This document shows positions 50,205 to 60,600 of a stretch of DNA of 64,000 bases, in pieces. Both the position numbers and the translations under genes were made by a program. Source of the stretch: Epiperipatus broadwayi. Lineage: Eukaryota > Onychophora > Udeonychophora > Euonychophora > Peripatidae. Positions within the stretch are counted from its first letter, which is position 1. Each line of letters begins with the position of its first letter. The notes beneath the pieces were generated by a model that saw only the letters and a program-made list of their open reading frames with translations, ran no database searches and was not told the origin of the DNA. Location of the stretch: assembly GCA_028023455.1 (NCBI GenBank), contig JAQFVV010006312.1, positions 62,001 to 126,000 of the forward strand, given 5' to 3'.

Positions 50205-50763
50205 TATGTAATAACTGAAATATATGCTTATTATATACCTGTATCAATATATGTGATATATAGGATATATGAGCACAGACTTTCACACGACCCACCACTC
50301 TCCACTCTATCTCACAACACTGATACACTTGAATACATATATGTCGAAAAAATAAATAATCACCTGTATCCCGATTTCATGCTAAACCAGCAGTCATCAG
50401 TTGGTTCAGATAATCATCTTTACACATATATGCAATAAGTGCTCAGATATATATTAAGATAGCCAATCTTCATACATTAATGGACAGGCTTCAATACACT
50501 CCACACTCTAACCATCCACCCAATTGCAAATTTGATGATGGGACGCTCAAAGACTACCATGAGGCTGAGATTCTCATCACACCCTTGTTGACCTAAAGTT
50601 AACCTGACCCCTCATGTACAGGAAATAATCCATTTAATACATATACGAGGGATGGGCAAACATCTCTACTATGTAATAACTGAAATACAGGCTTATTATA
50701 TACCTGTATCAATATATGTAATTTATAGGGTATATGAGCACAGATTTTCACAAGACCCACCAT
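50205..50763 (-). repeat. SINE-like element (copy 5) with a duplicated end
   Basis: The minus strand of 50255-50390 carries the family blocks: CAAGTGTATCAGTGTTGTGA, GAGATAGAGTGGAGAG, TCGTGTGAAAGTCTGTGCTC. The tail side TATGTAATAACTGAAATA..CTTATTATATACCTGTATCA..GAGCACAGA(C/T)TTTCACA..GACCCACCA occurs twice, at about 50205-50296 and 50672-50763. The two copies enclose about 375 bases, of which 50460-50640 is clearly less AT-rich (for example CACACTCTAACCATCCACCC) and unassigned. The frame at 50253-50438 only reads through the SINE. Confidence 0.6.
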
Positions 50764-51528
50764 TTCATGCTTTTGTAATTGTTAATAAGAATTGAGGAGT
50801 TTAAAAGAAAAAAGGTGAACCCAATGGATACTTTGCAATAAACTTGTGCAATACAAACTCTGCAGTTCAATATTTTATAGACATCATCCTAAAGCTATTA
50901 ATATATGCTATTTTCAATTATTTCATGCATTGGTATATTATTTTATTATATTATCAGTTTTGGTTCAATTAATTTGCTCTGCTATTTCAGTACCTTCATT
51001 TGCTTTTATTACCATCTTTTTTTCTACGTTCAATATTTTAGATTTTCGTTTCATATTTTTTTAGACGATAATATCTCTAACTTATAAAAAAAAAAGATGT
51101 ATGCAGTTTTAAAAAAAGTTGTGGCAAAATACATTAAAATATACAATTAATATTAGAATTCAATTTCATTTCTTTTTTTGGATATACTTGTTTACAATCA
51201 GTTAAGTTTTTTTAATCCCAAAGGAGTCTTTTAGGTAAGAAGTGTTGATTATAATTTCTACTTTATTTGGATTAATTTATATTTACTATTAGTTAATTTT
51301 CTATTGGTGATAACAGTGATTTATTATTTATATCTGGTAAGAGTGATTACCGGCAGAGAATACTTTTTATTTACATTGTATGACTTTTTCAATTCAGTTA
51401 AAATAATGACTAACATTTTGGCAGGTTAATCATCATCAACTAGCATTATCATTAGCATTTTTAGATATTTACTTCGTTTACTTTCATTCGTTCACAATAT
51501 ATATATTGTAATGGAAATACTTGCTGCA
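50764..51528. other. AT-rich intergenic DNA
   Basis: No gene recognised. Overlapping frames at 50846-51087 are hydrophobic low-complexity translations. Confidence 0.55.
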
Positions 51529-52028
51529 NNNNNNNNNNNNNNNNNNNNNNNNNNNNNNNNNNNNNNNNNNNNNNNNNNNNNNNNNNNNNNNNNNNNNNNN
51601 NNNNNNNNNNNNNNNNNNNNNNNNNNNNNNNNNNNNNNNNNNNNNNNNNNNNNNNNNNNNNNNNNNNNNNNNNNNNNNNNNNNNNNNNNNNNNNNNNNNN
51701 NNNNNNNNNNNNNNNNNNNNNNNNNNNNNNNNNNNNNNNNNNNNNNNNNNNNNNNNNNNNNNNNNNNNNNNNNNNNNNNNNNNNNNNNNNNNNNNNNNNN
51801 NNNNNNNNNNNNNNNNNNNNNNNNNNNNNNNNNNNNNNNNNNNNNNNNNNNNNNNNNNNNNNNNNNNNNNNNNNNNNNNNNNNNNNNNNNNNNNNNNNNN
51901 NNNNNNNNNNNNNNNNNNNNNNNNNNNNNNNNNNNNNNNNNNNNNNNNNNNNNNNNNNNNNNNNNNNNNNNNNNNNNNNNNNNNNNNNNNNNNNNNNNNN
52001 NNNNNNNNNNNNNNNNNNNNNNNNNNNN
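51529..52028. other. Assembly gap (500 N)
   Basis: Exactly 500 unresolved bases. The round number suggests a scaffolding placeholder, so the real distance between flanks is unknown. Frames spanning it are artefacts. Confidence 0.99.
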
Positions 52029-52439
52029 GATCATTTACTTAATAAATTATATTACTCTTAAAGATAATCTAAAAAATACAAATCATCCTTTTTTAAACAC
52101 ATAAATATAAAAATTAATACGCTCATATTTTATATATAAAAAAAATCATACCACATATATATATATATAGGAGTTTGTAAGAAAGGAATTTGTTATTAAT
52201 TGAAAGGAGACCTTTGATTCTCTTGGAGGTTTTGAAGGAACACGATAGGGTAATTCACGTTCATTCCATACATTCTTGTCGTTATAGCTGACAATAATAA
52301 GTGTATTTATTCATATAGTACATGAACATGGATACATTTGACAACACGTATTAGCCAGTGTGGTGAGTTTATTGGCTTTACCTCCAAGTTTAAGAATATT
52401 TTTTTCTACACACAATCATGACAGACAAAACAACTGCGG
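52029..52439. other. AT-rich DNA between the gap and the LINE
   Basis: No gene recognised. A short TA run lies at about 52154-52170. The region after about 52200 is less AT-rich and could hold the 5' leader of the RTE element, but no motif was seen. Confidence 0.5.
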
Positions 52440-52539
52440 TCTTTATTCCTAGGAGGTTAAAAGTCACCAACTGCATGAAACAGGCTGAAGGCGGAAAGAT
52501 GCTGGTGAATCCGATTGCAGACCTAATACCATTTGATGT

Positions 52540-53300
52540 CGACTATTTAAGTTTCCGCAATCAAATACTTTCAAGTGAAGAAGATCAAAAGAATTAGAAG
52601 AATAACGTTCTATATTAAATGGGACATTATTGGACTCTGTGAAGTTAAGAAAAGGTGAATAAATTATTGATTCGTAAAAAGTCGACATATTCACTACAAA
52701 GGTACAACATTGAAAAATATGGGCGGATAGGACCATTGATAAATAAAAATGAAAGAAACAATATCATGAGAGATTGATAATGTATCAGACAGAGGTGTGC
52801 AAGATTAGTTTTAACAACTTTGAAATATGCAGATAATTCAGGTTTATGCCTCAACAAGTTCTAGTGATGAAGTTATAGAAGATTTAAAGTATGCGTACAT
52901 GGGCTTGTTGACTATTGTGCAAACAACATTTTAAATTACATATGGGAGATTGAAATTGTAAAACAAATGAAAGATGAAAATGCTGTAGGTAATTTTGGTA
53001 TGGTATTAAAATGAGAGAAGACATAAGTCAGAGTTTTGCAGTAAATAAAACTTTATAATATGAAATTTTTTGAGAAAAATGTTAATATATGTTGTTAGGA
53101 AATGATAAGTAATAATCCAATGACAGGTGGTTATAAAGTGGATTATATTTGATTAACTGAAATACATAATTTTAAGATTAAATGTTTTAATAAATTTAAT
53201 ACAGGAAGTGATTTCATCGCTGATTAGGTTTGATATAAGATATGGCATGTTAATCGCAAAACTAGAGAGACAAAATTATTTAAGAAAATAATATTTACAA
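52540..53300 (+). pseudogene. RTE endonuclease domain remnant
   Basis: Pieces of the AP-endonuclease-like domain appear in order but in shifting frames. WDIIGLCEVK (about 52622-52651) holds the metal-binding Glu of the usual (L)xE motif. IQIIQVYASTSSSDEVIEDL (about 52830-52890) is the QVYAPTS block. DENAVGNFGM (about 52975-53005) is the DENAVGxFGxG block. FNTGSDF (about 53190-53215) corresponds to the FNTGSDH motif, with the catalytic His replaced by Phe. Stops occur between these pieces. This domain would nick target DNA for target-primed reverse transcription; this copy is dead. Confidence 0.8.
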
Positions 53301-53328
53301 CTGATGTGATAATAAGGGTTGTACGCGG

Positions 53329-53337
53329 GTGGAGTTT

Positions 53338-53374
<37 letters not shown>

Positions 53375-53691
53375 ATTTTGAACATGATTCAGATTTGAAT
53401 GACATTAATAGGAAAATAACTGATACACTTTTAAAAACTGCAACAAAGATAGCTGGTAGAAAAAAGCAGCAATTGCCCAATAAAATTTCTATTAGAGAAT
53501 TTATGAAGAAAAGAAGGAATACAAGGATATACAACAATGATGGATTAAAAAAAGTTGAATATCTCGAATTTTGTAAAATGGTGTGGAAAAGAGTTGAAAA
53601 TGATATAAGAAAGTATAATTGTGAACTAGCAAGGAAAGCTGTCGAAGAGAATAAAATTCTAAAGAGGTGTAAATCAACATTTTGGTATTGA
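53329..53691 (+). pseudogene. RTE linker between endonuclease and reverse transcriptase
   Basis: A 120-codon open stretch. Its ATG and first 15 codons (repeating IY) come from the TA microsatellite and are not original. From about residue 16 it has the charged, helical linker of RTE proteins: LLKTATKIAGRKKQ, LPNKISIREFMKKRRN, EYLEFCKMVWKRVENDI, ELARKAVEENKILKR. It ends at TGA 53689-53691, after which the frame shifts to the next segment. Confidence 0.8.
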
Positions 53692-53753
53692 TAGGAAATT
53701 TATATCTGCAATAAAAAAAAGATGGCATTATTACTAAAAAGACAGATGACATC

Positions 53754-54269
53754 ATGAAATGTGTAGAAGACTTCTATCAAGAATTATATAGTAATAAAGA
53801 AAAAATGCCTCCTATACCTATAATATCTTCCAAATTGCCCAGAATTTTTAATGAGAAAGTGAGATATGCAATTAAATTTATAAAGAAAGGGAGGGCTCCA
53901 GGTAATGATGGAATTATAATTGATATATTAAAAGAAGCAGGTGAAGAAATAGAATTTTTTTTAGCAAAGTTCTATACCAAATGTCTAAATGATAAAGATC
54001 TATCACATGATTGGAAGAATGCAGTATTAATATTAATACTTAAAAAAGGTGATAAAGAAGATATTAGAAATTACAGATCTATCAGTCTTTTATCAGTTTT
54101 ATACAAAATTTGTACTAAGATAATTACAACTCATCTACAGAAAACACTGGATTTCCACCAACCAAGAGAACAAGCTGGATTTAAAAGTGGTTTTAGTATA
54201 ATAGATCGTATCCAGATATTGAAAGAAATTATAGAAAGAACAAATGAAGATGAGTTGCATTATGCTTAG
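53754..54269 (+). pseudogene. RTE reverse transcriptase, fingers region
   Basis: A 171-codon open stretch in the frame of the C-terminal part. In order: VEDFYQELYSN (about residues 4-14), AIKFIKKGRAPGNDGI (about 39-54), HDWKNAVLILILKKGDKEDI (about 85-104), NYRSISLLSVLYKI (about 105-118, usually NYRPISLLS) and REQAGFKSGFSIIDRI (about 137-152). These are reverse transcriptase motifs 0 to 2a, upstream of the catalytic palm. It ends at a TAG created by a frameshift just before motif A. Confidence 0.9.
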
Positions 54270-54271
54270 GA

Positions 54272-54550
54272 TTTGTAGACTATGAAAAGGCATTTGATTC
54301 TATAAACATTTCTTCAGTGATTAAAGCATTGGATCATCAAGGTGTAGATCCAGGATATTGTCATATTTTAAAGAATATTTATGAAAATGCAATAGCAACA
54401 ATTAGGTTACATAATTATAGTAGGAAATCAACATTGAAAAAGGTGTAAGGCAGGGTGACTCCATATCTCCAAAACTTTTTACAGCAGTACTGTAAGAAGT
54501 ATTTTATGGATTAAAATGGAAAGCTAAAGGAGTAAAAGTAAATGAGATTA
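54272..54550 (+). pseudogene. RTE reverse transcriptase, motifs A and B
   Basis: From 54272 the shifted frame reads FVDYEKAFDSI, palm motif A, with the first catalytic Asp intact. It continues ALDHQGVDPGYCHILKNIY and TIRLHNYS. A further frameshift near 54440 leads into GVRQGDSISPKLFTAVL (about 54445-54492), motif B. A TAA follows at about 54493-54495 where the family normally has a sense codon. Another shift near 54545-54552 joins the next frame. Confidence 0.85.
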
Positions 54551-54551
54551 T

Positions 54552-55325
54552 TTAAGTCATTTAGATTTTGCAGATGATGTAGTTATTTTTGCAAATAATG
54601 CTTTAGAGCTACAGGAAATGTTGCAGGAGTTATCAGATGAAAGTAGGAAAGTAGGACTAAAGATAAATGTTAAAAAGACTAAAGTAATGTTTAATAGATT
54701 TTCTCAAAATATAAAAATAAAGACTGATTATGATGAGTTAGAAGAAGTTAACAGTTACAATTACCTTGGTCAGATTATTAATACAGATGGAAATATAATG
54801 GATGAAATTAATCATAGAATTAAACTTGGTTGGAGTGCTTTTGGTAGAAATAACTTGATACTGAAAGGAAATATGCCTATGTGTTTGAAAAGGAAGGTTT
54901 TTAATAAATGTGTTTTGCCAGTGCTTACTTATGGATCTGAGACTTGGACACTTAATAGAAGAGCAGTACTTCAGACCACTCAAAGAAGTATGGAGAGTTG
55001 CATGTTGGGAGTGATAAAAAGGGATTGAAAATGCAATGTATGGGTAAGAGAACAAACAGGTGTTACTGACCTCATTGAAAAAATTAAAAGATTAAAGTGG
55101 AGTTGCACTGGACATATTGTTAGAAGAGATGATAATAGATGGACAATTGAAATTTTAAACTGGATTCCAAGAGATTGTAAAAGACCCAGAAAGAGACCAC
55201 ATGTGAGATGGATGGATGAAATAAGAAAGTGTGCAGGGGTGATGTGGAAAAGAGAAGCTAAAGATAGACAAATATGGATTGAACTTGGAGAGACTTTCAT
55301 CCTGCAGTGTATTGATAATGGTTGA
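54552..55325 (+). pseudogene. RTE reverse transcriptase, FADD motif and C-terminal region
   Basis: From 54552 the frame reads LSHLDFADDVVIFANN, with the FADD catalytic pair at 54567-54578. It continues VGLKINVKKTKVMFN, NYLGQIINTDG, RIKLGWSAFGRNN, CLKRKVFNKCVLPVLTYGSE then TWTL, and SMESCMLGVIKRD. A single TGA at 55026-55028 interrupts it. The same frame then continues VWVREQTGVTDLIEKIKRLK, GHIVRRDDNRWTIEIL, HVRWMDEIRKCAG and ELGETFILQ, stopping at 55323-55325. This is the thumb and C-terminal region of RTE proteins, complete to the natural end. Confidence 0.9.
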
Positions 55326-55631
55326 TATATATATATATAATTACATTTTTTTAGAGATTTATAGATATAAATATTTAAAGTTTTTAATAATCTTCTGTGT
55401 ATTTTTATACTGAGTTTAGTTAGATGTAATCAAGAAAACAATTAATTATAAATGGAAATTCTTTTGGTTTATAAAAAATAAGGCAAATAAAATACTGTTG
55501 CTCAATGGTATAATTTCAATTTGCTGCTCTAGTTTTTAATTGATTGTTTATTCAATTCATTTGCATCATAGCTGAATTCAAAATAATAATAAAAAATTCA
55601 CTGAATCTCATTAAAATTTTAAATATTTATA

Positions 55632-55636
<5 letters not shown>

Positions 55637-55693
<57 letters not shown>

Positions 55694-55719
55694 AATATAA
55701 TATATATATATATATATAG
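55637..55719. repeat. (TA)n microsatellite
   Basis: Two TA tracts, 55637-55687 and about 55700-55718, separated by an A-rich interruption. The 63-codon frame across it (IY repeats) is spurious. Confidence 0.95.
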
Positions 55720-56375
55720 CCTTGAGCATTATTAGGTTTAATATATAAATAGATATATGGTTAGAGTGCAATTTGAAAGTTATAATTGACTATTTGTTAA
55801 ACTGTTTTCAGAACAGGGTATATTTACTTGCTTAATACGTTTATTGCAATTTCTTTGTATAGAAATTTCACTCTCTGTAATCAAGTTGCAATCTAGTATC
55901 TATAGAAACATATTGGTCATAGATAAAAGTGAATTTTCATCTATAATAATTAAAGGAGTTTGCCTTGACAACCGATAGAGATTGTTGATTGTTAATGTTA
56001 TTGGGATTTTTTAAATGTTCACTGATTTTAATAATTACTTATAAACCATTTGGCCTTGAACATTAATACCTTTATTAATTAACTAATACATTGAGTGCAA
56101 TTTGAAAATTAGAATTGCAATTTGTAATGTTAAAACTCACTGTTTATTGGTCTGCATTCAGAAAAGGTTATACTAACAAACTTCTTTGTATTAATAATTT
56201 CAATATCTGTGGTCAAGTTGCAATCTTTAATGTCAATGAAAATATATTGAACCATAAATAAAGATGATATTCCATCTTTATTTTTATAAGGAGGGTTGCC
56301 TTGACAACAGATTGAGCTTGTTGATTGTTATTGACATTGTGGATTGTTTAAGTGTTGACTGATTTTAATAATATA
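55719..56375 (+). repeat. Tandem duplication of a ~330 bp dispersed repeat
   Basis: Unit 1 (55719-56050) and unit 2 (56051-56375) share, in order, GCCTTGA(G/A)CATTA, GAGTGCAATTTGAAA, AATCAAGTTGCAATCT/GTCAAGTTGCAATCT, AAGGAG..TTGCCTTGACAAC, TTGTTGATTGTTA and GACTGATTTTAATAAT. Unit 2 ends in a TA tract. The last 100 bases also occur alone at 25875-25975, so this is a mobile or dispersed family rather than a purely local duplication. Class unknown. Confidence 0.75.
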
Positions 56376-56939
56376 TATATATTGAAATAGTATATTTCTT
56401 TGGAATATATTGCATTGAGATATAAATTTAAAAAATGCATAGAAATTTTATTAATTTATAAGTGTGACGCCATTGATATTTTAAAACATTGAGTTGTTAT
56501 TATTATTTAAAAGCATTATATACTCTTTTTATAAATAAAACTTGATTTTATTAAATGATAATTTAAAAAGAAATTTAATTGTTTAATTTTAAAATATTAA
56601 TTTTAAAGAATTGACAATTATTTGTTTAAACATAGTTTTAAATAGACTGAAGCATTACTTATTGTTTTATTGGCAAGAATCCAAGAATGATTTCTTATCA
56701 AGAAAACTGTTTTGATCTTGTTGATTGTTGGCTGTTGAATTAAAAAAGAAAACATTGAATTTTAAACTCTCAAAATGAATTGGTAAATAAATAGTATTTA
56801 TCACAAGAATTTGGAAACCAGGACTCAAATAGATAATCGACTTCTTCATATTTTCACCTATCATAAATATGATTATTTCATAATCAACAGTTGCTGCTAA
56901 ATCATAATTTTTTCTATATCTTCATTGATATTTTTAGAT
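56376..56939. other. AT-rich intergenic DNA
   Basis: No gene recognised. The 65-codon minus-strand frame at 56667-56864 has no recognisable motif. Confidence 0.55.
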
Positions 56940-56948
56940 CTAATGTCT

Positions 56949-57018
56949 GAACCTACCCTGACACCTCTTTGAGGAGTGCGAAAGCACGAAACCATGCACA
57001 GGGGTTTGGGGAGGGTTC
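56949..57018 (+). ncRNA. Hammerhead ribozyme-like motif (type I)
   Basis: The core matches the hammerhead consensus CUGANGA - stem II - GAAA. TTGAGGA at 56969-56975 has C3 changed to T. Stem II is GTGC (56976-56979), a GAAA tetraloop and GCAC (56984-56987). GAAA follows at 56988-56991. Stem III is very short: ACC (56991-56993) with GGT (57003-57005) around a 9-base loop, placing the expected cleavage after T57006. Stem I pairs CCTC (56964-56967) with GGGG (57008-57011) and CCCT (56956-56959) with AGGG (57012-57015) across a 5' bulge GACA. Minimal type I hammerheads with short stem III are known from Penelope-like elements and retrozymes. C3 to U and a T-T at the base of stem I suggest a weak or dead copy. 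Confidence 0.5.
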
Positions 57019-57180
57019 CTGACAAGATATTTTAAGTGCTTGCTCTGGCTAAGCATTTATCATAAAGCTTGTAAAGGAATTGGCAATCCTCACTGTTTAT
57101 AACTGACAAGCTTACGAGATAGGGTCATCTGATCTATAAATTGATCTATGACTCTTATTTTGACTATTCATTTAGACCTA
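57019..57180. other. Less AT-rich flank of the hammerhead-like motif
   Basis: The sequence from the motif to about 57150 (GCTTGCTCTGGCTAAGC, CAAGCTTACGAGATAGGG) is richer in G+C than what follows and may belong to the same mobile unit. No reverse transcriptase or endonuclease frame was found in it. Confidence 0.4.
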
Positions 57181-58548
57181 TTTATTATTTTAAATGAAGC
57201 ACCATTATAATGAAAGACACTATCTGCTATATCTTCAATTAGAAAAATGTTAACATTTTCTACTGGTAAGTAAGTTAAAACTACAAAACAATCTATAAAT
57301 CTTTATTAAATATATTTTAATTTATAAAAATTTAATTTATATAAATTATTTATAAATTTGATAATTTTTAAATATTGTCTTAATTATTGTATATAAGTTA
57401 TTAAAGCTATATGCAAGTAATATTTTCAAAATATTTTAAATATAATGTTCAAAAATAATACAGATGTAATAAATGATTGTTTTTATTTTATAAATATTAT
57501 ATTTCAGTACAGATTAAGAATAATATAATCTGTGTTATTTAATGGTATTTATAATTTTAAATAATGATTATTTAAATAGTAATAAATATTTCTTTTATAT
57601 GTATGGGATTTGATTAATGCTGTATGTATTGATAATTGAGATATCATTATTCGATGTTTAGCTTGGTATTTGTTGGTTAGTTCCAGTTATACATTCCCAT
57701 GACTTTATTTTATAATGACTTTGTTTTTGTAGTGAATGGTTTCTTAAGTATGGATAATGCTTATATCTTTGTAAATAATATTTAAATATTTTATAAAGTT
57801 TTAAGAATAGTTGTTGTTTCTATGTTGTTACCTAGAATATTATAGTAGAGAGTTAAGCTTATATATAATAGGAATTTCACCCATTGCTTAATTTTATAGC
57901 CCTCAGTATATATGCCATTATGTTACTAGGTATTAAGATCAAGCATGGCTTTGTATATTTTGGCAATGTCTCAGATTGTTGATCATACAGGCATTTGTTG
58001 ATTTTAATGTATTAATTTAGATATTGGTAACTATTACAATGACATTATTATTTTATTTTTTTAAAAATAAATTATTTCATTTTAATTCTTTCATTATTTA
58101 CTATTACTTGAATTATAAAATATAAAATACTGGTATGTCAAATTAATAGATGTCCAAATGTAAGTCATGCTAAGTAAACTTGTCTTTTACTTCAAGATTT
58201 ATTATTAATTAAGATTCCCAACATTTTTGTATAATTGTAACTTTGCTAGTAAACTTAATTTTTTTCTTTGATATTTTTTATACTAGTTAATAATATTAAA
58301 TTACAATTTGTTATTGAAAAAGCAGTCTAGATTTATTATCTAGTAGTGCCTTCTAGTAAAGTTACATGTGGAACTATTTTTCCATTACAATATATAATAT
58401 GATATAGTTTACATTGTGAAATATTATACAAATATATTGAGAGTGAAGGTCTTTCCAACTGTCATTTAAAATAATATTAGCAATTTTCACATGAAATGGG
58501 CTTACTTTGCTTACAGTTCAAAAACTTATATGGAAGACAAAGGGCAAC
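57181..58548. other. AT-rich intergenic DNA
   Basis: Nothing recognised. Confidence 0.6.
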
Positions 58549-58818
58549 AATGAAATTTTAATCACAATAATTGTAAAAAATGCCACATTAAATTGGACCC
58601 AGCTTAATATTCCTAAGATATAATTACTAAGTATTCATTCTAACAATCTTGCATAAGTCCAATATCTTTATTAATCATGTAAATTTTCTAATATTACATA
58701 TTAATAAAGATATTGGACATTCATAAATTATTAGAATGAATGAATATTTAGTGATTCTTCCTCGGTAATATTATGTTGAGTCAATGTTGCATTGTTCAAT
58801 AATGATTAAAAACTTCAT
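58549..58818. mobile_element. Foldback element (~270 bp)
   Basis: Inverted arms meet near 58684. GTCCAATATCTTTATTAAT (58656) is mirrored by ATTAATAAAGATATTGGAC (58702). TATTCATTCTAACAAT by ATTATTAGAATGAATGAATA. CCCAGCTTAATATTCCTAAG by CGGTAATATTATGTTGAG. AATGAAATTTTAATCAC by AATGATTAAAAACTTCATT. Pairing is good at the centre and weaker outward, as in an old foldback transposon. Confidence 0.7.
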
Positions 58819-59892
58819 TTTTATAATTATTATTCTTAAACTTGTATTTCGTATAAGTTTCTGGATTTGAATAAAGTGGAATTTATTTTTTCTGTTTAGA
58901 AGTTAAACACCAATTTCTGTGAGATGTTTATGTTATTTATATATGAAAGCTGCAGATATCTTAAAGCTCTCAATGTATGTATAATTAGGTAGTTATTTTT
59001 GATTCTGTTAATGTTTAATTTATTGAAATAAATATTTGAAATTATGTTGAAAGTAAAATAAATATATTTAAAATTTAATGTTAAGTTTTGCATAATGGTT
59101 TTAAGAAAAAATTAAATTGTTTAAGGCAATTAATCCAAATTTTTAATAATTATTATTAATATTTACTAAGGCTGTAATCTCAAGAATATGCGCGTAAAAA
59201 TGCAATAGTAGGACCTCTACAGGTCTCAACCACAAGCTTATATTTTGAAAGAAAAGAGGAGAAACCTTCTTTACTTCAACCTACTTTCTATATAAATAGG
59301 TGAAGCTAAAGTGGTTAGATCTGAGAGCGTGAAACTATTCAATACTTCACTGATTAAGTTCACATTTCTTATTACACATTAATACTCGTGAAATCTTCTT
59401 ATTGAAAAAATAAAATCAGTGAGGATTGTGCTTAAGAAATTGATATATAGTTCTTATATACTCATATAATCTTTACTCTACATTGACAATATACAGATGT
59501 TAATGGAAATGAACATTTTAATACATCTTAATAATGTGAACATCATTAAACTTTACAACAAAGTGAAGATGCTTGAATTAAATTATGTTAAGTTGATGGT
59601 AAGCAATGAAAACTATTTCTACTGATGGCAAAGTGTTACCACTTGATTGCAGAAAATTACTGTTATTATTCCTATCTTGGGAAGATAACTCAATATAAAT
59701 ACTCCCACCTCTGTTTTCATCAGTAATATTTAAAGCCACATTAATCACATTATAAAGATATTAAGGAAATTGGACATTTTAATTTCAATATAATCTTTAT
59801 TGAATAAATTGTTTACAAAAACATGAATAGATAAAAAAACTTACAATTAAATTATATTTTTTTGTATAGGTACACAAGTGAGAAATTTCATA
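58819..59892. other. AT-rich intergenic DNA
   Basis: No gene recognised. A slightly less AT-rich patch at about 59190-59330 is unassigned. Confidence 0.55.
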
Positions 59893-60039
59893 TAGGAGGG
59901 AATAACAGAAATTTTATAATAAAAAATATTTATTTATCTTTAAGTGTTATAAATTTAATTTTCTTTAAAGAACTCTCTATTTAATACAATATACCAGTTT
60001 AAATGTGTTTTTCATTTTTTTATATAATCTAGAAACACA

Positions 60040-60270
60040 AAATGAGGTCTTTTAATGCCTGCGGTCGATTTTTTCTTCACCAATTCTACATCTGCAAAAA
60101 AAGAGGTACTATTTATTTGAGAGAATAAAAAGAAATCACATGGTTAGAGATCAAGCAAATAGGGCTTATAGATAAGCTGGGTCATGCTGAATTTAATTAA
60201 AAATTATTTCAAACTCAAGACTTTGTATGCAGAGGCATTTCCATGGTAAAGCGAGCACTTTTACACCTTG
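60040..60270 (-). pseudogene. Mariner transposase, C-terminal catalytic part (dead)
   Basis: Minus-strand reading gives HGNASAYKVLSLK at about 60245-60207, then TQLIYKPYLLDL, a stop, PCDFFLF (about 60145-60122), then DVELVKKKSTAGIK further on. These correspond to HDNAPxH, the PPYSPDLAPCDFxLF block and the following conserved tail. The residue in the second catalytic position is Gly instead of Asp. It lies exactly 34 codons before the Asp of PCD, matching mariner DD34D spacing. Two stops interrupt the segment. The enzyme cannot be active. Confidence 0.8.
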
Positions 60271-60369
60271 CCACAAAATGAGACATTTACATTTTATTGT
60301 GTCATACAAATATTTCAGAACTTGTAGATAAAATGTTGACTGTTACAAACTAATTCTGAGAGAAAAATG

Positions 60370-60600
60370 TCATTTGAGTAACAAAATACAAACAGCATTT
60401 TCTTGATATTGGACTTCACTTTCCACACTATTTTGTGATGTGATAAAGTTGACACTTTTATTAAACCATTTGTAAACTTGTGTTTTCTCCAGAACTACTT
60501 TTTTGTAATCAGTTTCAAGCATTACAACAGTTTTCCCTGCCATTTTCTCTAAGAGAAAACAGGATTTCATATTATCCCAACTTTTCAGCCATTAAAAAAG
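60370..60600 (-). pseudogene. Mariner transposase, N-terminal helix-turn-helix part
   Basis: The frame from ATG 60570 reads KSCFLLEKMAGKTVVMLETD then YKKVVLEKTQVYKWFNKSVN. This follows the mariner N-terminal pattern FCFxLGKxAxExxxMLxxAY, then SRTQxxxWFxRF, which forms the DNA-binding helix-turn-helix. After about residue 45 the match is lost and the frame ends by chance at 60370. A few codons upstream of the ATG also look in frame, so the original start lay further 5'. Confidence 0.7.

Larger units (their letters stand above)
52440..55345 (+). mobile_element. RTE-clade LINE retrotransposon, near full length, inactive
   Basis: About 2.9 kb with the single-ORF layout of an RTE element: AP-like endonuclease (about 52540-53300), linker, then reverse transcriptase and C-terminal region to a TGA at 55323-55325. 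A (TA)n run begins directly after the stop codon, so there is almost no 3' UTR; a very short 3' end with a simple-repeat tail is typical of RTE elements. The frame is broken by several stops and frameshifts and by a TA microsatellite at 53339-53372, so it cannot make a working protein. The match to the endonuclease-reverse transcriptase family annotated in many invertebrate genomes is clear. The 5' end is uncertain, set where coding-like sequence first appears. The (TA)n tail makes target-site duplications hard to see. Confidence 0.9.

Noticed and set aside
51492-52104. Long open frames across 51.5-52.1 kb
   Set aside because: They consist of the 500-base N gap read as unknown residues and have no sequence content.
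52464-55300. Minus-strand open frames within the RTE element
   Set aside because: They overlap the plus-strand endonuclease and reverse transcriptase remnants and show no motifs; they are shadows of the true strand.
55544-55735. 63-codon frame of repeating IY
   Set aside because: It is the translation of a (TA)n microsatellite.
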